A DNA stretch of 64,000 nt, taken from NCBI RefSeq assembly GCF_009912395.1, contig NZ_WNDO01000010.1, positions 62,001-126,000 on the forward strand, written 5' to 3'. This document shows, in pieces, positions 37,089-46,231 of the stretch (its first letter is position 1; each line of letters starts with the position of its first letter). Origin of the DNA: Luteibacter sp. (GTDB taxonomy: Bacteria > Pseudomonadota > Gammaproteobacteria > Xanthomonadales > Rhodanobacteraceae). The notes under the pieces were generated by a model. That model was given only the letters and a program-made list of their open reading frames with translations, was not told the DNA's origin and did no database searches. The position numbers were made by a program, and so were the translations under genes.

Positions 37089-37742
37089 ATGATTAACGTA
37101 GTTTTGGTCGATGACCATGAATTGGTCAGGACCGGTTTCCGGATGATCCTGCAGCAGCAGGCGGATATCCGGATTTGAGGGGAGGCGTCATCGGCCGAGG
37201 AAGGCCTTCGCCTGATCCGCTCACAGGCACCGGATATCGCACTGGTCGACGTCCACATGCCGGGTATGAGTGGCGTGGAACTGACCGAGCGCGTCATCCG
37301 CGCCAAGCTTCGCACCAATATCGTCATCCTGACGGTGGTGGACGACGCGCGATTCCCCAAGCGCCTGCTCGATGCTGGCGCGCTGGGCTACCTCACCAAG
37401 GGCTGCTCCGCGGACGAACTCCTGAGCGCCGTGCGCCAGGTCGCGTCCGGCCGTCGTTACCTCGCACCCACGGTGGCCCAGCAACTCGCGCTCGCCACGC
37501 TCGATGGCTCGGATTCGCCGTTCGATACGCTGTCCACCCGTGAGATGGAGGTCTCCATGATGCTGGTGCGTGGCATGCCGCTCACCTCCATCGGCGAACG
37601 GCTCAACCTGAGCCCGAAGACCGTCTCTACGTACAAGCAGCGCCTGATGGAAAAGCTCCACGTCGATCACGTCGTGGGCCTCGCCCACCTGATGACCGTG
37701 CACGGATTGCTGGATACGCACAACCACCAGGTCGGTAGCTGA
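37089..37742 (+). pseudogene. GacA/UvrY-type response regulator interrupted by an in-frame TGA
   Basis: The frame starts at ATG 37089 (GGGAGGG just upstream) with MINVVLVDDHELVRTGFRM, the receiver acidic pair. At codon 30 it hits TGA (37176-37178), exactly where the conserved GEA strand should begin. The same frame then runs on uninterrupted: phospho-acceptor Asp in ALVDVHMPG, KG in YLTKG, and a LuxR-type HTH with LSTREMEV and LNLSPKTVSTYKQRLMEKL, ending at 37742. Without the stop it would be a normal 217-residue regulator of the GacA/UvrY kind, which in relatives works with a GacS/BarA kinase to control small RNAs, secondary metabolites and exoproducts. A restart at ATG 37257 would lack the phosphorylation site and has no SD. 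Everything else is intact, so the change is recent, a population variant, or a sequencing error. Confidence 0.85.
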
Positions 37743-37760
37743 TTCGATTCGATAGGGTTC

Positions 37761-37795
37761 AACGAAAACGCCGGGCATAGCCCGGCGTTTTCGTT
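37761..37795 (+). terminator. Rho-independent terminator after the response regulator
   Basis: Perfect 15-bp stem AACGAAAACGCCGGG / CCCGGCGTTTTCGTT around CATAG, with T-rich 3' side. Its symmetry may let it also act for leftward transcripts. Confidence 0.9.
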
Positions 37796-37810
37796 TGGAA
37801 CGTATCCGTC

Positions 37811-37846
37811 GAAAACCGGCCTGCCCGAAGGGACATGCCGGTTTTC
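37811..37846 (-). terminator. Probable terminator of rne
   Basis: On the minus strand AAAACCGGC pairs with GCCGGTTTT, with an inner stem closed by a TTCG loop and T's following. It lies directly after the rne stop codon. Confidence 0.75.
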
Positions 37847-37853
37847 CTGGCGA

Positions 37854-40800
37854 TTACGACTGGGCGTTGTGGGACGACTCGTCGTTGCCGTGCGGTTCCT
37901 GGCGCGGACGGGTCAGGAGGTCGCCCTGGGTGGGCGGCGTCCAGCTCGGCCTTTCCGAAGGAGCGGCCGGCGCATGCGAGACATGCGACACGTTCGAGGC
38001 TTCGGGCGACTTGGGCGTCGGTGCCGCCGGCGGCTGAGGCGCGGCGACCGGGGTGACGTCCTGCGTCGGGGCAGGGGCGACCACCTTTTCGGTCTTCTCC
38101 GCCTCGGCGTCGTCCTTGGCGACAGGCTCGATCGGAGCCGAGACCGGCGAGGCTTCGGGCGCCGGGGCCGTCTCGATCACGGGCGTCGGAGCCGGGATCG
38201 GCGCGGCTTCAGGTGTCGGAGCCGCTTCGGCTACGGGCGTCGGGGCCGGTGCTTCGTGCTTCTCTTCGACCGGCGTCATCGCGACATCCTCGGCCTGGAC
38301 CGTCGGTGCCTCAACCGTCTCGACCTTCACGGGCTCGACGTTCTTCTCGACCTTTTCCGCCTTCGGCGCTTCGTCGGCTTCCGGGATCAGGCCCCGGGCC
38401 GGCGTATCGAGCGCCGAGATGGCCTCGTCCGGAGAGGAGACCGGAGCCGGAGCGGCGGCCTGCACGATGGTTTCCACGGCCGGAGCCGTGGCCTCGACCA
38501 CCGGTGCCGGTGCGGGTGCGGCGACGGGTGCCACCGACTCGGCGGCCACGTCGGTCACCTGGGCTGCCGACACGTCCTTCCGCGGCGCGTCCGATTCGGT
38601 CTGGCGACGTTCGGTCGTGCGGAGCTCGGCCGACTCGGCCGGCGTCGCGGCGACATCGACTGGTGCATCATGCGAGGTCGGCGTGGTGGCCGATGCGCCC
38701 GGGATGGGCGGCAGCTTCGGCAGCGAGGGCAGGGTCAGCGCTGAGGGCACCTTCTCGCCATCTTCTTCCGCCTGCGCCGGAGCGGGGCGGGTCGCCTCGT
38801 TGCGGGGCGGCTGCACCTTGAACGCGTTCTCGTTGGCTTCCGCAGTGTCGAGCACCGGCGGCACGCTGTCGCTGTCGCGCGCGGTGACCGGGGCGGCCTC
38901 GTCGCCGTCCTCGTCGTCGAGTTCGTCGGAACCTGAGCCTTCGATCGCGCCAGCCTGCGTGCCATCGTCCTGGCGACGGCGGCGACGACCACCGCGACGA
39001 CCGCGACGACGACGCTGGCCGCCTTCACCGACGTCCTTCGTGCCGTCGGCGGACAGGTCGGCGTCTTCGCTCGTGATGTCGGTGGTCGAGGCGTTGGGCG
39101 CATCGACCTCGGCCACGACGGTAGCGGTGACCACCGCGGCACCGGCCGTGCCGGCCGCGAGCAGCTTTTCGTCGACCGCCGCCGGAGCGACAGGTGCGAC
39201 GGCCTTCTCGGCGCGCGGCTGCTGCGGGGCCTGGGTGGCGGCGACCTTCTCGGTCTTCTCCGTCACCGGCTTGTCGACCTTCTCGCCCTGCGGCTGGCGC
39301 TCGCCGCGCGGCTGCTGCTGGCGACGGTTCTCGTTGCCGGCCTGGTTGGCGTTCTTGTCCTGCTTGTCCTGTTCCGGACGACCGCCCTGGCGACCGCCCT
39401 GGGCGGGCTGGCCGTCCTTCTGGCGATTCTTTTCCTCGCCCTGGCGCGGCTGCTGCTGGCCCTGCTTGTTGCCCTTGGCCTGCTGCTGGCCACCCTTGCC
39501 CTGCTGGACCTGGGTGTTGTCCTTGTCCTTGTTGCGCTGACCCTGCTGGCCCTGACGCGGTTCGCCCTTGCCACGACCTTCACCACGACGCTCGTCGCGG
39601 CGACCGTTACGGTCGTTGCGCTCGTTGCGACCACCCGAACGCGATTCCTCGCGACGGCTGCTCGGGGTCGGCTGCGCGGCCGGGGCCGGCTGCGAGGTGC
39701 CGCCGCCGAACAGGCTGCTGAACAGGCGCGAGAAGAAGCCGCCGGTGGGCGCGGCCGGTGCGGCCGTGCGGGCCGGCTGGGCGACCGGGGCGATCGGCTC
39801 CGGGGCTTCGTCGCGGATGGGGGCAGGCGAGGACGGCACGACGCCGGTCACCAGCGGCTGCTCGCCACTGCCCGGCATCTGGCCCATCTTCGGCAGCGGG
39901 GTTGCCGTAACCGGGGTGGTGCGCTCGTAGCTGGGCTTGCTGTGCTCGCCCATGTCCGCCTCGCGGATACGGGTGATCTCGAGATGCGGGGTCTCCAGCT
40001 TGTGGTCGGCGACCACCACCACGTGCACGTTGTGGCGGAGTTCGATCTCGACGATGCTGGCGCGCTTCTCGTTGAGAAGGAAGTTGGCGACCGACGGCGG
40101 CGCCTGCACCAGGACCTGCCCGGTGTTTTCCTTCATCGCGTGTTCTTCGATCAGGCGCAGGGTGGACAGCGCCAGGGATTCCACGCTGCGGATGTGGCCA
40201 TGGCCTTCGCAACGCGGGCAGACGATCTGGGTGGCTTCGCCGAGGCTCGGGCGCAGGCGCTGGCGGGACATCTCCAGCAGGCCGAAGCGCGAGATGCGGC
40301 CGATCTGGACACGGGCGCGGTCGGCCTTGAGGGCGTCCTTCAGGCGCTCTTCCACCTCGCGCTGGTGGCGCGGGCTATCCATGTCGATGAAGTCGATCAC
40401 GATCAGGCCACCGGCATCGCGGATGCGCAGCTGGCGGGCGATCTCGGTTGCGGCCTCGAGGTTGGTGTTGAACGCCGTTTCCTCGATGTCGCTGCCCTTG
40501 GTGGCCTTCGACGAGTTGATGTCGATGGCAGTGAGGGCTTCGGTCTGGTCGATCACGATCGATCCGCCCGACGGCAGGCGCACGTTGCGCTCGAAGATGC
40601 TCTCGATCTGCGTTTCGATCTGGTACCGCGAGAAGAGCGGGGTGGGATCCTGGTAGAGCTTGAGCTTGCGCAGGTTGTTCGGCATGACCTGCTGGACGAA
40701 ATCGCGGGCGTCCTTGAAGAGGGACTCCTCGTCGATAAGGATCTCGCCAATGTCGTTGCGCAGGTAGTCGCGCAGAGCGCGGATGAACAGCTTGGATTCC

Positions 40801-41420
40801 TGGTAGATCAGGAACGGCGCCTTCTGCGAATTCGCGGCGGCCGAAATCGACTTCCACAGCTGCAGGAGGTAGTCGAGATCCCACTGGAGTTCCTCGGCGT
40901 CGCGGCCCATGCCGGCAGTACGCACGATGAGGCCCATCTCGTCGGGCACCGACAGATGCTCCATGGCCTCCTTGAGGGCCTGCCGGTCTTCACCCTCGAT
41001 GCGACGCGAGACGCCGCCTGCACGGGGGTTGTTCGGCATCAGCACCATGTAGCGACCGGCGAGGCTGATGAAGGTGGTGAGAGCCGCGCCCTTGTTGCCG
41101 CGTTCTTCCTTCTCGACCTGGACGATGATTTCCTGGCCTTCCTTCAACAGTTCGCGGATGTTGGATTTGCCTTCCGCGTTCGGGTTGAAATACTCGCGGG
41201 CGACTTCCTTCAGCGGCAGGAAGCCGTGGCGCTCGGCGCCGTAATCGACGAAGCAGGCTTCCAGGGAGGGTTCGACGCGGGTGATGCGACCCTTGTAGAT
41301 GTTGGCCTTTTTCTGTTCGCGGGACGGAATCTCGATATCGAGATCGTAGAGGTTCTGTCCGTCGACGATGGCCACGCGCAACTCTTCGCGCTGAGTCGCG
41401 TTGATCAACATACGCTTCAT
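37854..41420 (-). CDS. rne: Ribonuclease E
   Basis: Essential endonuclease for mRNA decay and rRNA/tRNA processing, and scaffold of the degradosome. The N-terminal half follows E. coli RNase E closely: [10 protein letters not shown] start, S1 RNA-binding domain (about residues 35-125), catalytic aspartates in AIDINS (about 303) and VIDFIDM (about 346), and the Zn-link CPRCEGHG (about 404-407). The 1188-residue total is longer than the E. coli protein (1061). The tail from about residue 500 is low-complexity: an Arg/Gln/Gly/Asn-rich region (about 600-710), then long Ala/Pro/Glu/Val repeats to the end. Such tails bind RNA and partner proteins and diverge quickly. It is divergent from rluC across 351 bp, a common gammaproteobacterial arrangement. 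Confidence 0.97.
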   Translation of the reverse strand: MKRMLINATQREELRVAIVDGQNLYDLDIEIPSREQKKANIYKGRITRVEPSLEACFVDYGAERHGFLPLKEVAREYFNPNAEGKSNIRELLKEGQEIIVQVEKEERGNKGAALTTFISLAGRYMVLMPNNPRAGGVSRRIEGEDRQALKEAMEHLSVPDEMGLIVRTAGMGRDAEELQWDLDYLLQLWKSISAAANSQKAPFLIYQESKLFIRALRDYLRNDIGEILIDEESLFKDARDFVQQVMPNNLRKLKLYQDPTPLFSRYQIETQIESIFERNVRLPSGGSIVIDQTEALTAIDINSSKATKGSDIEETAFNTNLEAATEIARQLRIRDAGGLIVIDFIDMDSPRHQREVEERLKDALKADRARVQIGRISRFGLLEMSRQRLRPSLGEATQIVCPRCEGHGHIRSVESLALSTLRLIEEHAMKENTGQVLVQAPPSVANFLLNEKRASIVEIELRHNVHVVVVADHKLETPHLEITRIREADMGEHSKPSYERTTPVTATPLPKMGQMPGSGEQPLVTGVVPSSPAPIRDEAPEPIAPVAQPARTAAPAAPTGGFFSRLFSSLFGGGTSQPAPAAQPTPSSRREESRSGGRNERNDRNGRRDERRGEGRGKGEPRQGQQGQRNKDKDNTQVQQGKGGQQQAKGNKQGQQQPRQGEEKNRQKDGQPAQGGRQGGRPEQDKQDKNANQAGNENRRQQQPRGERQPQGEKVDKPVTEKTEKVAATQAPQQPRAEKAVAPVAPAAVDEKLLAAGTAGAAVVTATVVAEVDAPNASTTDITSEDADLSADGTKDVGEGGQRRRRGRRGGRRRRRQDDGTQAGAIEGSGSDELDDEDGDEAAPVTARDSDSVPPVLDTAEANENAFKVQPPRNEATRPAPAQAEEDGEKVPSALTLPSLPKLPPIPGASATTPTSHDAPVDVAATPAESAELRTTERRQTESDAPRKDVSAAQVTDVAAESVAPVAAPAPAPVVEATAPAVETIVQAAAPAPVSSPDEAISALDTPARGLIPEADEAPKAEKVEKNVEPVKVETVEAPTVQAEDVAMTPVEEKHEAPAPTPVAEAAPTPEAAPIPAPTPVIETAPAPEASPVSAPIEPVAKDDAEAEKTEKVVAPAPTQDVTPVAAPQPPAAPTPKSPEASNVSHVSHAPAAPSERPSWTPPTQGDLLTRPRQEPHGNDESSHNAQS

Positions 41421-41771
41421 TGTAGGTTCCTCGGCCTTGCCGCGCGGCCGCGCGCCGCGGTGGCGCCCATGTGGCGGCCTGCCGGGGATCGCGCCGCTGC
41501 GATGAGGCTTAAAGCGGCATAAGATCCGGGACCGATACCTGGGCCCGGCGTGATTCGTGAATAAGCGCCTTGCAACCGGACCGCATCCCTACGGATGAAC
41601 CGGACAACCGCAACCCGAACCGTTACGATGTGGGGTGCCATTCGCCCCCCGACCCCTCGGACGGGTTGACGCGACACTCGCCTTACGCGACGGAACCGGC
41701 ACCCCGCGAGAGACGAGTCTTCAGCGGAGCCTGGCGCTGGCCGAGTATCCTATCAATTTCGAGTTTTATCA
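41421..41771. promoter_or_regulatory. Divergent rne/rluC intergenic region
   Basis: 351 bases with no gene that I can support. It must contain the promoters of both genes and, by analogy with E. coli, a long rne 5' untranslated region that RNase E itself cleaves for autoregulation. TTGACG at 41666-41671 is a possible rluC -35 but no good -10 follows, so I do not call a promoter. Confidence 0.5.
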
Positions 41772-42719
41772 ATGCAGACGGTAACTTCCCTCGACGGCGG
41801 CCAAGGTGTGCGCCTGCTCGAAATCGGTCCCGAGAGGGATGGCCAGCGTGTCGACAATGCCCTCATGACCCTCCTGAAGGGGGTGCCGAAGAGCCTTGTC
41901 TATCGCATTCTTCGCACGGGTCAGGTGCGGATCAACGGCAAGCGGGCGAAGCCGGAAACGCGCCTGGCCGCCGGCGATATGCTGCGAATTCCCCCGGTCC
42001 GGGTGGCTGAACGCGAGGAGGGCGTGGCCCCGGCGGGCATGGTCAAGGCCGTCGTTGACGCCGTGATCTTCGAGGACAAGCACTTTCTGGTGATCGACAA
42101 GCCGGTCGGCATCGCGGCCCACGGCGGCAGCGGCGTGAGCCATGGCGCCATCGAGCTGCTCCGGGCGGCCCGTCCCAAGGATCACCTGGAGCTCGTCCAC
42201 CGCCTCGACCGCGACACCAGCGGCGTGCTGGTGCTGGCCAAGTCCCGATCGGGGCTGACTGGGTTGCAGGCCCTGATCCGCGACAACGCGGTCATCAAGC
42301 AGTACCTCTGCCTGATGGTCGGCACCCCGCGCCGAGCCAAGTTCGACGTGAACGAGCCCCTGCTGAAGTCGGTGATGCATGGCGGCGAGCGCATGGTGCG
42401 GGTAGACGACGCCGGCAAGCCGTCGTTGACCTTCTTCCAGGAGGTCGAGCAGTACAAGGGCTCCCGCCTAATGCAGGCCACGCTCGGCACGGGCCGCACC
42501 CACCAGATTCGCGTCCACGCCCAGTACATCGGTCATCCGCTGGCCGGCGACCCGAAGTACGGCGACGAAGAGGCCAACAAGCGCTTCCGCGGCCTGGGCC
42601 TGAAGCGGATGTTCCTGCACGCGTCGCGGATGAGTTTCGACCTGGATGGCCGAAACTACGACTTTTCGGCGCCGTTACCGGACGAATTGAAGACGTTCCT
42701 AGACAATCTCCGCGGCTAA
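41772..42719 (+). CDS. rluC: 23S rRNA pseudouridine synthase RluC
   Basis: Makes pseudouridine at 955, 2504 and 2580 of 23S rRNA (E. coli numbering) in known RluC enzymes. The 315-residue protein has an N-terminal S4 RNA-binding domain (about residues 18-75, with GQVRINGKRAKP) and the RluA-type catalytic motif HRLDRDTSGVLVLAKS (Asp about residue 145). The later motif GRTHQIRVHAQYIGHPLAGDP is also family-typical. Divergent placement next to rne supports RluC over RluD. It is followed by a cluster of four REP elements. Confidence 0.95.
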   Translation: MQTVTSLDGGQGVRLLEIGPERDGQRVDNALMTLLKGVPKSLVYRILRTGQVRINGKRAKPETRLAAGDMLRIPPVRVAEREEGVAPAGMVKAVVDAVIFEDKHFLVIDKPVGIAAHGGSGVSHGAIELLRAARPKDHLELVHRLDRDTSGVLVLAKSRSGLTGLQALIRDNAVIKQYLCLMVGTPRRAKFDVNEPLLKSVMHGGERMVRVDDAGKPSLTFFQEVEQYKGSRLMQATLGTGRTHQIRVHAQYIGHPLAGDPKYGDEEANKRFRGLGLKRMFLHASRMSFDLDGRNYDFSAPLPDELKTFLDNLRG

Positions 42720-42722
42720 TCC

Positions 42723-42900
42723 TGTAGGAGCGCGCTTGCGCGCGACCCATGCAGGGCGGCCCGTTGGTCTGTAGGAGCGCGCTTGCGCGCGATGGGTCGA
42801 CTCACCGTTTCGGCCCATCGCGCACAAGCGCGCTCCTACAAGGCTGCGTCAGGGTCGACCCAATCGCTTTGCCCTGGTCGCGCGCAAGCGCGCTCCTACA
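42723..42900. repeat. Cluster of four REP elements
   Basis: Two forward copies (42723-42745 and 42770-42793) face two reverse copies (42817-42840 and 42878-42900). The third carries one change (GCACAAGCG for GCGCAAGCG). The cluster lies between convergent rluC and the CPBP-like gene, and the last copy supplies the latter's TAG stop. Confidence 0.9.
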
Positions 42901-44293
42901 TCAGGTAGCGGGCGCTGACTTCGAGGGAGCGGAGGATGCCGCCGGTCAGGTCGGCCTGGAGCATCACGGCGGCCGCGGCGTGGGCCAGCGCCACCGGCAG
43001 CAGCGAGCGATGGTAGGTGTACCACCAGGCCCAGCCCAGTTCGGCGACGAAGCACAGCTGCATCAACAGCCCGTTGGGCGTATGCAGCAGGGCGAAGGCG
43101 AGCGCCGTCAGCAGCACGGCGAAGGGGCGGGGCATGGCGCGGTCCAGCAGGCTGCCGGCCACGGCCAGCAGCAACCACTGCTGGAACAACGCCCAACCTA
43201 TATAGAGTGCGGCGCGCCCCGGCGACGGCCACGCCAGTGGATGCCCGGCCACCGCGACCAGGCCAATGGCCACGGGGATTGCCAGGAGCGGCCAGCCAGC
43301 CATACGCCACGCGCCCGACCAGTGCCACTCGGGAATGAGACGCCGCCAGGTCAGGGCACCGGCGTAGGCCACGCCGAGCGCGAACATCAGCGATCCCGGA
43401 ATCGACAACACGGGGCCCAAGCCCATGCCTGCGATGAGCCAGAGCGGGCCGGCCAGCACCAGGAGTGCGTCGGCGCCCCCGGCGCTGCCGCGCCGATGGG
43501 CTCGACGACCGGACACCAGGATCAGCACCAGGTAGATGGGTAGCGGAATCCAGGGCCATCCCGTCCAGTGCGACGCCGGCGGCGGAAGATCGCCGAAGGT
43601 CGCCAGTGGATCGTTGACGTACCGGGCGTCGCGCCAATGCAGCAGCGCCTCGGTGGGCAGTCCAGCGGGAAGCGGCGTGCCGCGTGTCGTGACCGGACCG
43701 GTACCGGCCGCAAGCCAGGCCTCGCGCAGGGTCAGGGTGGACTGGGCCGGAAGCTGCACGGTCAGCCGCAGCATCGCCAGGCGAGGCGGCAGGGCCACGG
43801 GTGCGCCGTCCGCCCCTTTCCAGGCCAACTGGTCGAGTCGGACCGTGCCCGGCAGGGGGCCGGCGGGAAGCGTGCCGATATCGGCGGAGAGCAGGGGAGA
43901 GATCAGAGTCTGCCGGGCGAGCAAGGCGTACTTGCCCCGGGCGGACGCCTTGATGTCCAGGTGCAGGGTGTCCAGTCGGCGAAGATCGACGGTACGGGCC
44001 AGCGGAAAACCGAGCTGGTTGACGCTGTCGTCCACGGTCTCCAGCAGGAGTCCTGCCGAGGACGAAGCCAGCACGCCCGTGCCGAAAGCGCGCCCGGCGA
44101 CCAGGTCGTCCTTATCCGTGAAGTGCCAGTGCCACGGCGAATCGCCCGCCGCCAGAGCGGCGCGATCGGCCGCGCCGTTGTGCGCCAGGGTCTGGCGCAC
44201 CACCCGGGAGGCGAAGGGCTGGATCAGGACGAACAGGGTCGCGGCCAGCAGGGCCGTTACCACCATGCTCCACAGGGGCGCGCGAGGTCTCAC
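42896..44293 (-). CDS. CPBP-like intramembrane protease family protein
   Basis: A 465-residue membrane protein. After one N-terminal membrane segment comes a large soluble region (about residues 35-245), then about eight membrane segments. The C-terminal part resembles CPBP (CAAX protease and bacteriocin-processing) proteins: FALLHTPN matches the FxxxH motif and LAHAAAAVM the last His motif. The first motif, normally EExxxR, reads ALFQQWLL here, so both catalytic glutamates are absent. It is either inactive, mechanistically different, or only distantly related. GTG start at 44293, one base after the stop of the dehydratase gene, suggests translation coupling. The stop codon TAG comes from the REP element at 42878-42900, so the original C-terminus may have been different. 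Confidence 0.6.
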   Translation of the reverse strand: MRPRAPLWSMVVTALLAATLFVLIQPFASRVVRQTLAHNGAADRAALAAGDSPWHWHFTDKDDLVAGRAFGTGVLASSSAGLLLETVDDSVNQLGFPLARTVDLRRLDTLHLDIKASARGKYALLARQTLISPLLSADIGTLPAGPLPGTVRLDQLAWKGADGAPVALPPRLAMLRLTVQLPAQSTLTLREAWLAAGTGPVTTRGTPLPAGLPTEALLHWRDARYVNDPLATFGDLPPPASHWTGWPWIPLPIYLVLILVSGRRAHRRGSAGGADALLVLAGPLWLIAGMGLGPVLSIPGSLMFALGVAYAGALTWRRLIPEWHWSGAWRMAGWPLLAIPVAIGLVAVAGHPLAWPSPGRAALYIGWALFQQWLLLAVAGSLLDRAMPRPFAVLLTALAFALLHTPNGLLMQLCFVAELGWAWWYTYHRSLLPVALAHAAAAVMLQADLTGGILRSLEVSARYLM

Positions 44294-44294
44294 G

Positions 44295-44636
44295 TCAGCG
44301 ATCGAGCAGGGCCTCGACGCGCGCGGCGCAGATGAAGTCGTTCAGCGACAGGCCGCCGACATCGTGGGTCGACCACAGCACATGGCAGTGGCCGTAGCCG
44401 GCTTCGAGGTCGGGGTGGTGGTCTTCCTGGTTGGCCATGAAGCCCACGGCGTTGATGAAACCGAGGGTGTGGTGGAAGTCCTTGAACGGGAAATCCTTGA
44501 CGATGGCCTTGCCGTCGGCCGTGACCTTCCAGCCCGGCAGCGTGGCGAGATGGCCGTCGATGGCGGTGCGATCGAGCGCGTGCTCCGCGCCCTTGCGCGG
44601 CTGGCAGTGCTGGGTGGCGAGGGGGGAAAGCGTCAT
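44295..44636 (-). CDS. Pterin-4a-carbinolamine dehydratase
   Basis: Dehydrates 4a-hydroxytetrahydrobiopterin, recycling the pterin cofactor of phenylalanine hydroxylase. The 113-residue protein has the full family signature: LPGWKV, then NQEDHHPDLEAGYGHCHVLW (the HHPD active-site histidines) and STHDVGGLSLNDF. The start at 44636 matches the length of known PCD/PhhB proteins; the longer open frame upstream does not look coding. No phenylalanine hydroxylase gene is nearby. The CPBP-like gene follows with a one-base gap. Confidence 0.93.
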   Translation of the reverse strand: MTLSPLATQHCQPRKGAEHALDRTAIDGHLATLPGWKVTADGKAIVKDFPFKDFHHTLGFINAVGFMANQEDHHPDLEAGYGHCHVLWSTHDVGGLSLNDFICAARVEALLDR

Positions 44637-44778
44637 GGCCGGGTGTCCCTGGGAACGAAAGCGTGAAGCGTGGCGTGACGACGGTTGAATTGTCAAAACG
44701 GCGCGCTCATCTCGAAACCGTACTAAAATGGTGCTGTTTTCCGGCGGCCGTACGGCCGGACCCTGTTTCGGAGTTCCC

Positions 44779-45372
44779 ATGATCGACATTTCGGAGCGCG
44801 CCCAGGCGCATTTCCAGCGTCTGCTGTCCCAGCAAGGCGAGGACGGCCTCGGTATCCGCCTGCGCGTGGTGTCCGCCGGCACGCCGGCCGCCCAGTGCGA
44901 ACTCGAGTTCTGCGCCGCCGCGGAACTGGCCGGCGACGAGTGGACCATCGAGTGCGAGGGTTTCAACCTCTACGTCGATGGCGACAGCATGCGCTGGCTC
45001 GACCCGGCCAATATCGACTACGAGATGACGCCGACCGGCAGCCAGCTCAACATCCGCGCGCCGCGCATCAAGGGCGAGGCACCGGGCGAGGGCGCGGGGT
45101 TGGTCGAGCGCGTCCGCTACGTGCTGGAGTCGGAGATCGCGCCGCAGATCGCCTCGCATGGCGGCCGCATCTCGCTGGTGGAGGTCACGGCCGAGGGCGT
45201 GGTCGTGCTGCGTTTCGGCGGCGGTTGCCACGGCTGCGGCATGGTCGATGTCACGCTGAAGAACGGCGTTGAGAAGACCCTGCGCGAGCGGATTCCCGAG
45301 GTGACCGAGGTTCGCGACGTTACCGACCACGAAACGGGCGAGAAGCCGTATTTCGAGCGGAAGGCAGGATAA
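44779..45372 (+). CDS. nfuA: Fe-S biogenesis protein NfuA
   Basis: Iron-sulfur cluster carrier that delivers 4Fe-4S clusters to target enzymes. The 197-residue protein has a degenerate A-type-carrier domain at the N-terminus (about residues 1-95). The C-terminal Nfu domain has the cluster-binding GGGCHGCGM (cysteines about 150 and 153). Start ATG at 44779 follows GGAG; a longer in-frame start at 44728 is less likely. A TAAAAT at 44724-44729 may be its -10. It is divergent from the dehydratase gene. Confidence 0.95.
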   Translation: MIDISERAQAHFQRLLSQQGEDGLGIRLRVVSAGTPAAQCELEFCAAAELAGDEWTIECEGFNLYVDGDSMRWLDPANIDYEMTPTGSQLNIRAPRIKGEAPGEGAGLVERVRYVLESEIAPQIASHGGRISLVEVTAEGVVVLRFGGGCHGCGMVDVTLKNGVEKTLRERIPEVTEVRDVTDHETGEKPYFERKAG

Positions 45373-45389
45373 CCCGCAACGATTTTCTC

Positions 45390-45435
45390 TGTAGGAGCGC
45401 GCTTGCGCGCGATCGCGCGCAAGCGCGCTCCTACA
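45390..45435. repeat. REP pair fused into a 46-bp perfect palindrome
   Basis: Two REP units in opposite orientation share their central GATC, giving one uninterrupted 46-base palindrome between convergent nfuA and the cytochrome c gene. It may terminate both transcripts. Confidence 0.9.
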
Positions 45436-45445
45436 GAGGGTGGCG

Positions 45446-45793
45446 TTATTGCTGCACGTGGCCTTCCAGCCCCTGCAACTTCGTCGGCAGGCTGGAGAAG
45501 TAGGCGGAGATGTCGCTGATGTCCTGGTCGGACAGCGTGGCGGCGAAGCCCTTCATGATGGCGTTGTTGCGGCGGCCGTCCTTGTACTCGTGCAGCGACT
45601 GCGCAAGGTAGTCGGCGTACTGGCCGGCCAGGCGCGGGTACTGCGGATCGACGGCGTTGCCGTCCTTGCCATGGCAGGCCACGCAGGTGGCAACTTTTTT
45701 GGCGCCCTCGGCGGGGTCGCCAGCGGCGATGGAGGAGGTGGCGGTCAGCGCCAGCAGGGCGGCGATGGCGGTCAGGGTGATCCCACGGATCAT
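45446..45793 (-). CDS. Small periplasmic cytochrome c (class I)
   Basis: A 115-residue c-type cytochrome: signal peptide ending near SIAAG (about residue 24), one haem site CVACH (about residues 37-41), and a later axial Met candidate in AIMKGFAATLSDQDISDISAYF. The length and the DISAYFSSL end are typical of cytochrome c4/c5-type domains that carry electrons to terminal oxidases. The ATG at 45793 gives the signal peptide; the open frame upstream is not coding. It lies 19 bases after a second cytochrome gene. Confidence 0.9.
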   Translation of the reverse strand: MIRGITLTAIAALLALTATSSIAAGDPAEGAKKVATCVACHGKDGNAVDPQYPRLAGQYADYLAQSLHEYKDGRRNNAIMKGFAATLSDQDISDISAYFSSLPTKLQGLEGHVQQ

Positions 45794-45812
45794 CGTATGC
45801 GTCCTCGGCGGC

Positions 45813-46133
45813 TTACTTGGCGAGACTGGAGAGATAGGCGGCGATGTCGGCGATTTCCTGGTCCGACATGCTCTGTGCCTGGGCGCCCATCGTCGGGTGC
45901 GTGCGCTCACCACTCTTGTAGGCCTTCAGCGCATTGACGAGGTATTGCTCGTTCTGGCCCGCGATATGGGGCACGTGGTAACTGGGATAGGCGTTCGAGT
46001 ACCCGGGAATGCCGTGGCACCCCTGGCACGTATAGACGAGCGTTCGCCCGTTGGCCTTGTTTCCTTCGGCGTGCGTCGCGAAAGCGGCGCACATGGCTAC
46101 AGCGGTCAGACCAATCAGATGCAAACGCTTCAT
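45813..46133 (-). CDS. Small periplasmic cytochrome c (class I)
   Basis: A 106-residue cytochrome with signal peptide (cleavage near THAEG, about residue 23), haem motif CQGCH (about 36-40), and a candidate Met ligand in THPTMGAQAQSMSDQEIADIAAY. It is related to its downstream neighbour, and together they resemble the two halves of a di-haem cytochrome c4 encoded as separate proteins. That comparison is inference. Start ATG at 46133 fixed by the signal peptide. Confidence 0.9.
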   Translation of the reverse strand: MKRLHLIGLTAVAMCAAFATHAEGNKANGRTLVYTCQGCHGIPGYSNAYPSYHVPHIAGQNEQYLVNALKAYKSGERTHPTMGAQAQSMSDQEIADIAAYLSSLAK

Positions 46134-46231
46134 CAATGGGTTCCCTGGGTGCCGGGCGGGGCCGGGGTAAAAGTAGCCCCCGGAGTATAGAAGCGGTCCG
46201 CGACGCGGGACAACTCGGCCCAGGGCTGGCC

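Noticed and set aside
37176-37178. TGA in the response regulator read as selenocysteine
   Set aside because: The position is not a redox site in the family, and I see no SECIS-like hairpin just downstream.
37257-37742. A separate shorter gene starting at ATG 37257
   Set aside because: It would lack the first three strands of the receiver domain and the phospho-acceptor Asp, and has no SD; the upstream half is plainly the same gene before the TGA.
38053-41522. Two long plus-strand open frames (495 and 526 codons) opposite rne
   Set aside because: They arise from the repetitive Ala/Pro/Glu codons of RNase E and have no family resemblance.
42723-42900. CRISPR array
   Set aside because: Repeats are palindromic, alternate in orientation and have spacers of unequal length; they match the REP family seen elsewhere in the window.
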